This document shows positions 1 to 6,305 of a DNA stretch of 6,593 nucleotides, one piece after another (position 1 is the stretch's first letter; the number at the start of each line of letters is the position of its first letter). The notes beneath the pieces are model-generated. The model had not been told where the DNA came from and searched no databases. It worked only from the letters and a program-made list of their open reading frames with translations. Location of the stretch: the NCBI GenBank assembly GCA_023264915.1, contig JAHFUU010000151.1, forward strand, positions 1 to 6,593, written 5' to 3'. Both the position numbers and the translations under genes were made by a program. Source of the stretch: Microthrixaceae bacterium (lineage in GTDB: Bacteria; Actinomycetota; Acidimicrobiia; Acidimicrobiales; Acidimicrobilacustridaceae).

Positions 1-30
1 TTTGCCATGACCCGGGAGCCTAGCAGGAGC

Positions 31-1401
31 TCAGCCGGTGAAGCGGGGGACTGCCACGACCGCGTTGGCCGATTGCGAGGCTGAGGTAGACGTCGTGGAT
101 CCCGGTGCGGTCGTTGTCGACGTCGGCGGGGGGGTGGGTTGCAGCTCGACCGAGCCGATCTCACATCCGGTGCTTGCCGGGCGTGGCAAACCCCTCTGGT
201 CGGTGGTTACGCCGGATGCGCCGTCGGCCTGGCAGCTGGAGAGCGGGATAGCGTTGATCAGCGGGCTACCGGTCTGAGGCAGGAACGTGCGGCTGTTGCC
301 GCCGTTGTCGGCCAGCGAGCCGAGCCCTGGGCTGCCACCATTTTGGGTGTCACCGGTGCCCGTCAGGCCGCAGGTCGAGTCGTTCGAGAAGTTGTACCCG
401 CTTCTCGTGGTGGTGTTGGTGATGCTGCAGTCATCCACAGAGGACGTCAAGATCGACCCGAACGTGTGAAGGTCATAGGCACTGACGTTCACGGACTCGT
501 CGGTGCCGTTCTCAACGATGTCTGAGTACACCAGGGTCACGTTCGACGCGTCCACGCCTTCCCCGCTGAATCCCGTGACCGTGCTGTTCACCAGAGTTAC
601 CGGGCCTTCGGAGTCGGCGACCCCCCGCCGGGTGTTGGGTCCCTGTCCGATGACGCTTGAGGCCGAGATCGCGATGTCGCCCACGCCTGAGTTGTCTCCG
701 TAGCCACCGACTGCGATCTCTGAACCGGCGATCGAGATGTTGCCGCTGAAGGTGTTCACACCGTCGCCGTCGCTGGAGGAGATGATCTTCGAGTTCGTCA
801 GCGTCAGAGCTCCGGCGTTCGTATTGAGGCCGAGTCCCGGTCCGATGTTGATGGTCGAGTCGGTCACGGTCATCGTGCCGTTGTTGGTGTTGGCGCCGTC
901 ATCATCGGAGTTGATGGTCGAGCCTGAGATCGTGAGGCTTCCGTCGAGGGTGTTGGCACCTTCGCTGGACACGTTCAGCGTGGAGCCTGAGATCGTGAGG
1001 CTTCCGTTGAGGGTGTTGGCGCCCTGGTTGGCGTTGATCGTCAGCCCGTCGAGGGTGTAGGGGTATCCGAAGTTCGAGTTGAAGGCGGTGCCAGCCGCGA
1101 ACGAGACCGTGTTGTTGTTGCCCTGGACGGTGGTCAGGTCGGTGCCGCTGAACTCGATCGTCGAGGAAAGGGTGATCGTGCCCAGGCCTGACGGTATGAC
1201 GACGGTGTCGACACCTCCCGCAGAGGACGCGTCGGTCACCGCCTGGCGCAAGGAGCCCGGCCCGCTGTCATTGGTGTTTGACACCGCGAACGAGGCACCT
1301 GCCGCGGGAGCGACGGGAAGAGCCAGCAGGCCAAGCCCTGCGGTGGTCAAGGCGGCAGCGAATCTTCCAAGGCCAAATCTTCCAAGGCGATGTGTGATCA
1401 T
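31..1401 (-). CDS. Secreted right-handed beta-helix protein with choice-of-anchor Q-like C-terminal domain
   Basis: 456 aa, probably exported to the cell surface or medium; ligand or substrate unknown. The ATG at 1401 is chosen because GGAGGT lies 3 nt upstream and a signal peptide follows immediately: Arg-rich start, hydrophobic core about residues 14-33, likely cleavage AGA|SF after residue 36. The frame is open further upstream, but that part reads as noise and overlaps the SDR gene. Mature start NTNDSGPGSLRQAV (42-55) is typical of bacterial CSLREA-like/beta-helix surface proteins. Residues about 118-300 form rungs of about 21 aa rich in G, N, S, T (GANTLxGSLTISGST-type). Residues about 353-420 (NGGNSRTFLPQTGSPLINA, TDQRGLPRP, CEIGSVEL) match the choice-of-anchor Q pattern. 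Four Cys (325, 344, 390, 413) could pair. A Pro/Thr/Ser linker (422-445) ends in VAVPRFTG with no membrane anchor. No enzymatic motif seen; adhesin-like or structural roles are possible. Confidence 0.85.
   Translation of the reverse strand: MITHRLGRFGLGRFAAALTTAGLGLLALPVAPAAGASFAVSNTNDSGPGSLRQAVTDASSAGGVDTVVIPSGLGTITLSSTIEFSGTDLTTVQGNNNTVSFAAGTAFNSNFGYPYTLDGLTINANQGANTLNGSLTISGSTLNVSSEGANTLDGSLTISGSTINSDDDGANTNNGTMTVTDSTINIGPGLGLNTNAGALTLTNSKIISSSDGDGVNTFSGNISIAGSEIAVGGYGDNSGVGDIAISASSVIGQGPNTRRGVADSEGPVTLVNSTVTGFSGEGVDASNVTLVYSDIVENGTDESVNVSAYDLHTFGSILTSSVDDCSITNTTTRSGYNFSNDSTCGLTGTGDTQNGGSPGLGSLADNGGNSRTFLPQTGSPLINAIPLSSCQADGASGVTTDQRGLPRPASTGCEIGSVELQPTPPPTSTTTAPGSTTSTSASQSANAVVAVPRFTG
920..1023 (-). 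repeat. Near-identical DNA repeat pair within beta-helix rungs
   Basis: Two 41-nt copies (920-960 and 983-1023) differ at only two positions and are offset by 63 nt, exactly 21 codons. They encode successive GANTLxGSLTISGST rungs. Both differences fit drift after a recent in-frame duplication. A third, diverged rung (GANTNNGTMTVTDST) continues the same 21-residue period. Confidence 0.85.
1361..1388 (-). repeat. Short tandem repeat in signal-peptide n-region
   Basis: A 13-nt word (aatcttccaaggc) occurs at 1361-1373 and again at 1376-1388, period 15 nt. It encodes the repeated LGRFG/LGRFA at residues 6-15, just before the hydrophobic core. It looks like a slippage duplication that lengthens the positively charged n-region by five residues. 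Confidence 0.7.
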
Positions 1402-1404
1402 GAC

Positions 1405-1410
1405 ACCTCC
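1405..1410 (-). promoter_or_regulatory. Shine-Dalgarno site of the beta-helix gene
   Basis: GGAGGT on the minus strand, 3 nt before the ATG at 1401. It decides the start, because the in-frame open sequence further upstream has no comparable site. A weak -10-like TAGACT lies at 1427-1432, about 25 nt from the ATG; no convincing -35 was found. Confidence 0.6.
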
Positions 1411-1487
1411 GGGTGCGGGTCGGAAAAGTCTAGTTGATCTTCTGTTCAAGGGATCCACTCCTCGCGATGTGAGATCACTCGTGGTCG

Positions 1488-1549
1488 GCCGGAGCCTTGA
1501 GGTGCCGTGCGACGCTGCACTCCGGCGACAGGCCCTTGGTCTACGGCAC
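1488..1549 (-). terminator. Overlapping inverted repeats between SDR and beta-helix genes; possible terminator
   Basis: Just downstream of the SDR stop, two perfect 7-bp inverted repeats interlock: gccggag (1488-1494) with ctccggc (1520-1526), and gtgccgt (1502-1508) with acggcac (1543-1549). They cannot both form as simple hairpins, so they would be alternative folds or a pseudoknot. There is no T-run after them on the minus strand, so an intrinsic terminator is only weakly supported. The 154-nt spacer also has to hold any separate promoter of the beta-helix gene. Confidence 0.25.
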
Positions 1550-1555
1550 GACCGA

Positions 1556-2344
1556 TCAGAGGTCGGGAAGGCCGAGATCGAGGTTGGGAGTGTCAAGACC
1601 GCCATCGACCTCGATGACCTTGCCGGTGACGTAGCCTCCGGCGTCTGAGGCCAGGTACAGGCAAGTTGCGGCGACTTCATCGGGGTCGCCGATGCGCTCC
1701 AGCGGTGTCACCTCCTCCATCTGATTTCGAGTGCCCTCGTCGCTGATCACGAACTCGAGCGCGGAGGTGGCGACCGATCCACACGCGATCGCGTTCACCC
1801 TGATTCGCGGGGCCAGGTCTCGCGCTGCCAGCCTCGAGTAGTGAGCCAGTGCCGCCTTCGCGGTTCCATACGCCAGGTATCCCCTGCCGCTGACCCGGCC
1901 GAGTACCGAGGAGATGTTCACCACCGACCCACCCCGACCTTTGAGCATCAGTGGAGCGGCTGCCCGTGTCAGAGCGTGTGCAGTGCTGACGTTGAAGTGA
2001 AACGCTTCCTCGAGATAGTCGTCGGTGGTGTCCATGAATGCGTTTGGGATGGTTCCTCCGACGTTGTTCACGACCACGTCACAGCGCCCGAACTCCTTCG
2101 ACGCGACGCCGGCCAGGCCTGCCACTGCCTCCAGGTCAGACAGGTCGGCGGCCACCACAGCAGCGCGGCGGCCAGCGGCTTCAACACGCGCCGCAACCTC
2201 TCTCAGCTGTGATTCGGTGCGGGAGGAGACCACCACGTCGGCACCGCACTCGGCGAGTGCGACAGCGCAGGCCGCACCGATGCCCCTTCCTGCGCCAGTC
2301 ACGATCGCCACCCGATCGGTCATGTCGAAACGATCCAGGATCAT
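1556..2344 (-). CDS. Short-chain dehydrogenase/reductase (SDR), classical type
   Basis: 262 aa cytoplasmic NAD(P)-dependent oxidoreductase acting on a hydroxyl/carbonyl pair; substrate not deducible. The start at 2344 has GGAGGAG ending 3 nt upstream. Classical SDR elements run in order: cofactor-binding TGAGRGIG (16-23), Arg42 after the second strand (SSRT, suggesting NADP(H)), Asp67, NNVG (93-96, where NNAG is usual), Asn118, Ser146 and the Y159-GTA-K163 catalytic pair. Spacing S146-Y159-K163 and N118-S146 fits the FabG-like tetrad. The C-terminus ([24 protein letters not shown]) is also standard. The MILDRF start and [10 protein letters not shown] end resemble what I recall of mycobacterial Rv0927c-type SDRs; this is memory, not a search. 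It could be labelled 3-oxoacyl-ACP reductase by homology, but no fatty-acid genes are nearby. It is divergent from the hydrolase gene and upstream of the beta-helix gene on the same strand. Confidence 0.93.
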   Translation of the reverse strand: MILDRFDMTDRVAIVTGAGRGIGAACAVALAECGADVVVSSRTESQLREVAARVEAAGRRAAVVAADLSDLEAVAGLAGVASKEFGRCDVVVNNVGGTIPNAFMDTTDDYLEEAFHFNVSTAHALTRAAAPLMLKGRGGSVVNISSVLGRVSGRGYLAYGTAKAALAHYSRLAARDLAPRIRVNAIACGSVATSALEFVISDEGTRNQMEEVTPLERIGDPDEVAATCLYLASDAGGYVTGKVIEVDGGLDTPNLDLGLPDL

Positions 2345-2347
2345 GTG

Positions 2348-2354
2348 CTCCTCC
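2348..2354 (-). promoter_or_regulatory. Shine-Dalgarno site of the SDR gene
   Basis: GGAGGAG on the minus strand; its GGAGG core ends 5 nt before the ATG at 2344. It supports this start over the longer open frame that would reach 2491 and run through the divergent intergenic region. Confidence 0.7.
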
Positions 2355-2364
2355 AGCGGTGTGC

Positions 2365-2389
2365 GACTCGAACCCAGATGGTTCGAGTC
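2365..2389. promoter_or_regulatory. Perfect 10-bp inverted repeat in divergent promoter region; candidate operator
   Basis: Arms GACTCGAACC (2365-2374) and GGTTCGAGTC (2380-2389) are perfectly complementary around a 5-nt spacer. The site begins 21 bases upstream of the SDR start and about 100 bases from the hydrolase start. Size, symmetry and place fit the operator of a dimeric regulator such as a TetR-type repressor, probably on the SDR promoter. No regulator gene is in the window. An RNA hairpin in the SDR leader is the alternative. Confidence 0.45.
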
Positions 2390-2451
2390 ACGACACTCTG
2401 GCTGGCTCGTACTGCACAGGCAAGAACGGGAGCCTCGCACTCGGGCCGTGT

Positions 2452-2480
2452 TTGACCGCGATTTGATCGTCTGCTGGCAT
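2452..2480 (+). promoter_or_regulatory. Candidate promoter of the WXG100-hydrolase gene
   Basis: TTGACC (2452-2457, one mismatch to TTGACA), a 17-nt spacer and TGGCAT (2475-2480, three of six matches to TATAAT). The predicted transcription start falls at about 2487-2490, at the ATG itself. That would explain why no Shine-Dalgarno site precedes this gene. The -10 match is poor. Confidence 0.35.
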
Positions 2481-2489
2481 CCTCGGTTC

Positions 2490-3662
2490 ATGAGAGGTGC
2501 GGACCCCGAACAGCTCGATGCGCTCGCCCTTCGATTCGAGGAATCAGCCGAGAGGCTTGACGGCAGCCTTCGCCAGGTCTCTCAGCTAATATCAGGGGCA
2601 GAGTGGCGCGGCAGGGATCGTGATGAGTTCGGCCATCTGTTCACGAGTCAGATCGAGGGTCGACTCCAAAAGGACGTGGCGACGCTGTCGGCCCAAGCCT
2701 CCCTTCTGCGCCGCCAGGCAGCTGAGCAGCGCAGGGCTAGCGAGGGTGGTGGTGTCGGCAGCTCAGGAGCGACATCGGGACTTGCCGGAAGTGCCGTGGG
2801 AGTGGGTGCAGTGGGCGCCGTTGCAGCCAACAGCAGGTGGCTCGCCAACGGTGTCGAGAGGCTGGGTTCGAGCTCCAACGACGGTTCGATCCGGAGCCTT
2901 TCCGGGTACATGGACGAGCTCTCGAAGTTGCCCGAAGGGACAATGCGAATCATACGGATCGAGGGCGACCCCCCTCGGTATGTGGTCTTGATGAAGGGCA
3001 TAGATGGTTTCGAGAGGCCCCTTGACTCTTATCGTACGGATCTTGCCGACGCAGTCGCCGAGCGGTTCAGCAAGGGTGGTGCTTGGGGCGATGCGGTGAA
3101 GACGGCGCTGGCAGACGCCATGAAGGACGACATCGCAGCGGGGAAGCATCCTCAGGTCATGCTCATGGGTCACAGCGGTGGGGGGATCGCGGCGGCGAAC
3201 CTCGCCGCGGATCCGAGCTTCAACGCCGCGATCGGGGGCAAGTACAACCTGACCGACGTCGTGATCGCTGGCAGTGGGGTGGCCGACAAGATAGATCGCA
3301 TACCCGTAGGCACGAACGTCTTGATGTTGCACCACAGCACCGACGTCGTGGCCAACGCAATCCAGAACCCGGCGACAGCGGCAGCCGTTGGCGCACCTGG
3401 TCTGGTGAGAGGTGAGGTTGTCGGCCTCGAGATGGCCAAGGCAGCGCAGCTCACACACGGCGGCAACCATCAGGTTGACGTGTTCGATGCTGGCTGGCGC
3501 CCGACCGACCAGGCGCTCGGGCTGTCCGGCCACGACCAGGTCTACTACGCGGACGAGCTGAAGCACCTTTCGAAGACCCACAACCACCTCGTGTCGGGCA
3601 TGGAGCAGCGCTACTCATCCGGCGGCTCGACCAGCTCTCATTACTACCGCCTGCACGACTGA
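2490..3662 (+). CDS. WXG100-like domain fused to an alpha/beta hydrolase; putative type VII-exported esterase/lipase
   Basis: 390 aa. The start at 2490 ([16 protein letters not shown]) is chosen because it gives a normal WXG100-type N-terminus; the frame is open further upstream but antisense to the SDR gene. Residues 1-82 form two predicted helices joined by a W39-R40-G41 turn, the WXG hallmark. Residues 84-113 are a Gly/Ala/Ser/Val linker, possibly hydrophobic enough to meet a membrane. Residues about 150-375 look like an alpha/beta hydrolase: strand RYVVLMKG, nucleophile elbow GHSGG (227-231, Ser229), strand VLMLHHSTD with Asp285 as likely acid, and His348 in GHDQVYY (or His327) as likely base. 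The architecture suggests a secreted or surface serine hydrolase using an ESX-like route; that is inference, since no secretion genes are present. No clear YxxxD/E signal follows the helical pair. Substrate unknown; lipid ester is a guess. No adjacent immunity-like gene. Confidence 0.85.
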   Translation: MRGADPEQLDALALRFEESAERLDGSLRQVSQLISGAEWRGRDRDEFGHLFTSQIEGRLQKDVATLSAQASLLRRQAAEQRRASEGGGVGSSGATSGLAGSAVGVGAVGAVAANSRWLANGVERLGSSSNDGSIRSLSGYMDELSKLPEGTMRIIRIEGDPPRYVVLMKGIDGFERPLDSYRTDLADAVAERFSKGGAWGDAVKTALADAMKDDIAAGKHPQVMLMGHSGGGIAAANLAADPSFNAAIGGKYNLTDVVIAGSGVADKIDRIPVGTNVLMLHHSTDVVANAIQNPATAAAVGAPGLVRGEVVGLEMAKAAQLTHGGNHQVDVFDAGWRPTDQALGLSGHDQVYYADELKHLSKTHNHLVSGMEQRYSSGGSTSSHYYRLHD

Positions 3663-3673
3663 GGGCACTTCCT

Positions 3674-3704
3674 CCATCGCCTCCGAACCCACCACTGGCG
3701 ATGG
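3674..3704 (+). terminator. 8-bp hairpin just after the hydrolase stop; possible terminator
   Basis: CCATCGCC (3674-3681) and GGCGATGG (3697-3704) are perfectly complementary around a 15-nt loop, starting 12 nt after the stop codon. No T-run follows, so it may protect the transcript end or act with Rho rather than be a classical intrinsic terminator. Confidence 0.4.
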
Positions 3705-3711
3705 CGAGCCG

Positions 3712-3807
3712 GCTGAGGAATCTGCTGCATGGGAGCGATTCTCCTCGACAGGCTCCCGCAGCTGACGGCTCAGATCCGCCTATGACCTGAGCCGGCAGCT
3801 CCTCAGC
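3712..3807. ncRNA. Candidate structured RNA: three-way junction in the hydrolase-amidase gap
   Basis: Three mutually compatible stems can be drawn. P1 is GCTGAGGA (3712-3719) with TCCTCAGC (3800-3807), 8 bp. P2 is GCTGC (3724-3728) plus GGGAGC (3731-3736) with GCTCCCGCAGC (3752-3762), 11 bp with an AT bulge and a 15-nt loop. P3 is CGGCTCAG (3766-3773) with CTGAGCCG (3787-3794), 8 bp and a 13-nt loop. Joining strands are 4, 3 and 5 nt. All pairs are Watson-Crick. The match to no known family is from memory only. It could be a 3'-end structure of the hydrolase mRNA, a leader of the amidase, or chance in GC-rich DNA. The transcribed strand is not established. Confidence 0.3.
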
Positions 3808-3916
3808 GCGACCGCCACGTAGCTCGGGGGAGACGGGAGTCACCGAATCGAGCTGCGCGGGAGCGGACCCAACGATGCTGAACGCACGCCCCGCCATGCG
3901 AGGTATCGAGCCGGGT

Positions 3917-3922
3917 TAGGTT
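3917..3922 (+). promoter_or_regulatory. Candidate -10 element for leaderless amidase mRNA
   Basis: TAGGTT fits the actinobacterial TAnnnT -10 pattern and ends 6 nt before the ATG at 3929. Transcription would then start at or next to the ATG, which accounts for the missing Shine-Dalgarno site. No good -35 was found at the usual distance. Confidence 0.35.
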
Positions 3923-3928
3923 CGCGGA

Positions 3929-5389
3929 ATGGATGACGCCCGACTTGATCACCTGTCTGCTTCTGAAGCGCTCGCGGAACTTGACGATGGGGCCATGGGT
4001 AGTGAGGAGCTGCTCGATGCCCAACTCGCCCGCATCGATCAGACAAACGACACCCTGAACGCGATCGTGGCCCTCGACATCGAACGGGCTCGCACCCAGT
4101 GCCGCGAGGCGGATGCCTCCCGGGCCAAGGGCGAGCGGCTCGGGCCGCTCCATGGCCTACCTATCTCGGTGAAGGACAGCTTCGAGACAGCGGGGCTCGT
4201 GACCACCTCGGGCGCACCAGACCTGGCAGGGCACGTGCCGACAACCGACGCCGATGCAGTTGCGTTGTTGAAGCGCGCGGGAGCGATCGTGTACGCGAAG
4301 ACGAACCTGCCCACCTATGCGTCTGACATCCAGACCTTCAACGACGTTCATGGCCTGACCCGAAACCCCTATGACCCAGAGCGCACCGTCGGTGGCTCCT
4401 CAGGGGGATCTGCGGCAGCGCTCGCCGCGGGCTACACCTTGCTGGAGCTGGGCAGCGACATCGGGGGTTCGATCCGATGCCCGGCGCACTACTGCGGGGT
4501 CGCGGGCATCAAGCCGTCATGGTGGGTCATCTCCAAGCGGGGTCACATCCCGGGCCCGCCGGGTTCTCGTCGAGTGCCGGACCTCTCGGTGGCGGGACCG
4601 TTGGCCCGAACTGTCGAGGACCTCGAGCTCGCCATGAACGTGCTCACTGCCGACGGTGTGCACGGCGTACCCGGATCGCGCTTGCCACCGGCCTCACCGG
4701 CAGTCGGTGACCTTGCCCGTTGCCGGGTGGGTGTGTGGCTTGAAGATCAGACTGGTCCGATTGGTTCGCAGGTTCGGGAAGGGCTTGAGCGTGTGGCTGG
4801 CTTGCTCGAAGGCGCCGGCGCGACCGTCTTGTCTGAAGTGCGACCCGTGACCCCTACCGAGGTCTGGTTCCCCCTCTATCTGCAGTTGCTCACCGCAGCC
4901 ATGGCAGCGGGCATGGACGCGGACCAGCGCGAGCTCTATGCGTCGATAGCCGAGGGGATCCCTGCCGACGTCACGGATCCGACCCTGGCGGCGGCCCGCG
5001 GCGCGAGCCTGAGCCATCTCGATTGGATGCTCCTCGACGAGCAGCGTCACCTCGTGATCCGCGAGTGGCAGCAGGTGTTCGATCAAGTCGACGTGATGAT
5101 CACACCAGTGGCCCCGACGACCGCCTTCCCCCACGACACGACACCGCTCCCACTTCGTCAGCTCGACGTTGACGGACGATCGGTTCCTGCGCTCATGCAC
5201 CTGGTGTGGGCAGGGCTGGCCACCCTCCCGCTCCTTCCGGCGACAGCCGTACCGGTCGGGCTTGACGACTCTGGGTTGCCCCTGGGCGTGCAGGTGGTTG
5301 CCCCCCGCTTCGGGGACCTGACCTCGCTCGCCATGGCGCGCCACATCGAGACGCTTGCAGGAGGATTCCAGCCGCCACGGGCGCGGTGA
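3929..5389 (+). CDS. Amidase-signature family amidase
   Basis: 486 aa, the usual length for the family; probably a cytoplasmic hydrolase of a carboxamide releasing ammonia or an amine. The Ser-cisSer-Lys triad is complete: Lys82 (SVKDSF), Ser157 in GGSSGGSAAA (155-164) and nucleophile Ser181 in DIGGSIR (177-183). Intervals K82-S181 (99) and S157-S181 (24) equal those of mammalian FAAH (142, 217, 241). Other family blocks are GPLHGLPI (72-79), AKTNLP (123-128), GGVAGIKPS-like (190-197), VAGPLAR (221-227), DVMITPVAPTTAF (388-400) and LPLGVQVVAPRFGD (450-463). The substrate cannot be read from sequence. No GatB or GatC genes are adjacent, so a role as the GatA subunit is unlikely. The ATG at 3929 follows a -10-like box directly, so the mRNA may be leaderless. 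The next gene starts 68 nt downstream and may share the transcript. Confidence 0.95.
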   Translation: MDDARLDHLSASEALAELDDGAMGSEELLDAQLARIDQTNDTLNAIVALDIERARTQCREADASRAKGERLGPLHGLPISVKDSFETAGLVTTSGAPDLAGHVPTTDADAVALLKRAGAIVYAKTNLPTYASDIQTFNDVHGLTRNPYDPERTVGGSSGGSAAALAAGYTLLELGSDIGGSIRCPAHYCGVAGIKPSWWVISKRGHIPGPPGSRRVPDLSVAGPLARTVEDLELAMNVLTADGVHGVPGSRLPPASPAVGDLARCRVGVWLEDQTGPIGSQVREGLERVAGLLEGAGATVLSEVRPVTPTEVWFPLYLQLLTAAMAAGMDADQRELYASIAEGIPADVTDPTLAAARGASLSHLDWMLLDEQRHLVIREWQQVFDQVDVMITPVAPTTAFPHDTTPLPLRQLDVDGRSVPALMHLVWAGLATLPLLPATAVPVGLDDSGLPLGVQVVAPRFGDLTSLAMARHIETLAGGFQPPRAR

Positions 5390-5444
5390 GCCGTCACGCT
5401 CGACAGATCAGGTCCGTGGGACCAAAATGACGCCCCTGGAGAAC

Positions 5445-5450
5445 GGAGGG
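5445..5450 (+). promoter_or_regulatory. Shine-Dalgarno site of the dioxygenase gene
   Basis: GGAGGG ends 7 nt before the ATG at 5458. It is strong, unlike the plus-strand genes upstream, and so fits translation from within a longer amidase-dioxygenase transcript. Confidence 0.7.
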
Positions 5451-5457
5451 GTACGAA

Positions 5458-6276
5458 ATGGCAGTTGCACACGAACCGGTCAACGATGCACATCACGGGT
5501 TCGAGCATCTCGGGCGGTGGGCTGACCGCTGCTGGGACGCGCTCAGGATCAACCTTCCCAATTGGCCGGTGATGGCGTTCAACATCTTCCTTTGGGGATT
5601 GGTGCCCAGGGACCGGTTCTTCCCCAACGAGACAGCGGCGGGTTATGAGATCCTGTCAGAGCACTGGAAGGACATACGTCAAGAGCTCGACGCTCTCCTC
5701 GAGGAGCGTGAGCGCATCCCTGCCTTCCACCAGGTGGATCCGGGGCAGCGTCGGCTCAGCGACGACGACTTGTGGAAGACCTACGTGTTCAGGCTTTGCA
5801 CCTTCGACGCGGAGGAGAACCGTGCTCGCTGTCCCAAGACGGCTGCCCTGCTGGACCAGGTCCCTGACCTGTACTCCGCGTTCTTCTCGATCTTCGGACC
5901 GCGCAAGCGCTTGCCGCTGCACTCCGGTGCCATGAAAGGCGTCCTTCGAGTGCAGGTCGCTCTGATCGTGCCCGAGGGCGAGACCTGGATCGAGGTCGGT
6001 GGCGAACGGAGGGGCTGGACAGAGGGCGGGATGCTGGTCTTCGACGACACCTTCATGCATCGCGCGGTCAACAACACCGACGAGGATAGAGCGGTGCTGT
6101 TCATAGACATGGTGCGCCCGATGCCTTGGCCATGGCTCGACCGGCTCAACCGGTGGGTTCTCGCAAGGATCACCGACTCCCACCGGGTCGCCACGATGGT
6201 CGAGCGGGTGAAGAGGTTCGATCCTGGACCCCGATCCGAATCCGATCTCCAAGCCGCAGCCGCCAGCGTCGGCTGA
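5458..6276 (+). CDS. Aspartyl/asparaginyl beta-hydroxylase-family Fe(II)/2-oxoglutarate dioxygenase
   Basis: 272 aa. Predicted to hydroxylate an unknown substrate using Fe(II), O2 and 2-oxoglutarate. The catalytic block runs from LPLHSGAMKGVLRVQVALIVP (residues 152-172) to FDDTFMHRAVNNTDEDRAVLF (195-215). His155 and His201 are the iron ligands, with Gly157 where other dioxygenases have Asp/Glu; this two-His site is normal for the family. Arg211 and Arg164 are the likely 2-oxoglutarate ligands: spacings H155-R164 (9) and H201-R211 (10) equal those I recall for AspH (679/688, 725/735). A hydrophobic stretch WPVMAFNIFLWGLVP (36-50) and the PMPWPWLDRLNRWVLARI tail (221-238) resemble membrane-associated bacterial members such as LpxO-like proteins, so a lipid or membrane substrate is possible; an actinomycete would not need lipid A chemistry. 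A good SD sets the start. It lies 68 nt after the amidase gene on the same strand. Confidence 0.92.
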   Translation: MAVAHEPVNDAHHGFEHLGRWADRCWDALRINLPNWPVMAFNIFLWGLVPRDRFFPNETAAGYEILSEHWKDIRQELDALLEERERIPAFHQVDPGQRRLSDDDLWKTYVFRLCTFDAEENRARCPKTAALLDQVPDLYSAFFSIFGPRKRLPLHSGAMKGVLRVQVALIVPEGETWIEVGGERRGWTEGGMLVFDDTFMHRAVNNTDEDRAVLFIDMVRPMPWPWLDRLNRWVLARITDSHRVATMVERVKRFDPGPRSESDLQAAAASVG

Positions 6277-6305
6277 GCTCGGAGCTGCCCGTCTCTCAGC
6301 GTGAT

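Noticed and set aside
1402..1680. Upstream extension of the beta-helix reading frame
   Set aside because: It overlaps the SDR C-terminus, lacks a signal peptide at its start, and the ATG at 1401 has both an SD and a signal peptide.
2365..2389. tRNA T-arm remnant, because GGTTCGAGTC resembles a T stem-loop
   Set aside because: Flanking bases do not complete a 5-bp T stem on either strand and no acceptor or anticodon arm is near; the perfect palindrome explains it better.
2025..2489. Upstream extension of the hydrolase reading frame
   Set aside because: It runs antisense through the SDR gene, is low-complexity, and the ATG at 2490 gives a normal WXG100-type N-terminus.
2763..3587. Minus-strand open frame of 274 codons inside the hydrolase gene
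   Set aside because: Antisense shadow of a high-GC gene; no domain logic, while the plus frame carries WXG and GHSGG motifs.
3451..3897. Minus-strand open frame of 148 codons across the hydrolase 3' end and the gap
   Set aside because: It is antisense to the conserved hydrolase C-terminus, its composition is Gly/Arg/Ser-rich noise and it has no good ribosome site.
5427..5460. Upstream ATG before the dioxygenase as its start or a leader peptide
   Set aside because: It is out of frame with the dioxygenase and has no ribosome site of its own; the ATG at 5458 follows a strong SD.
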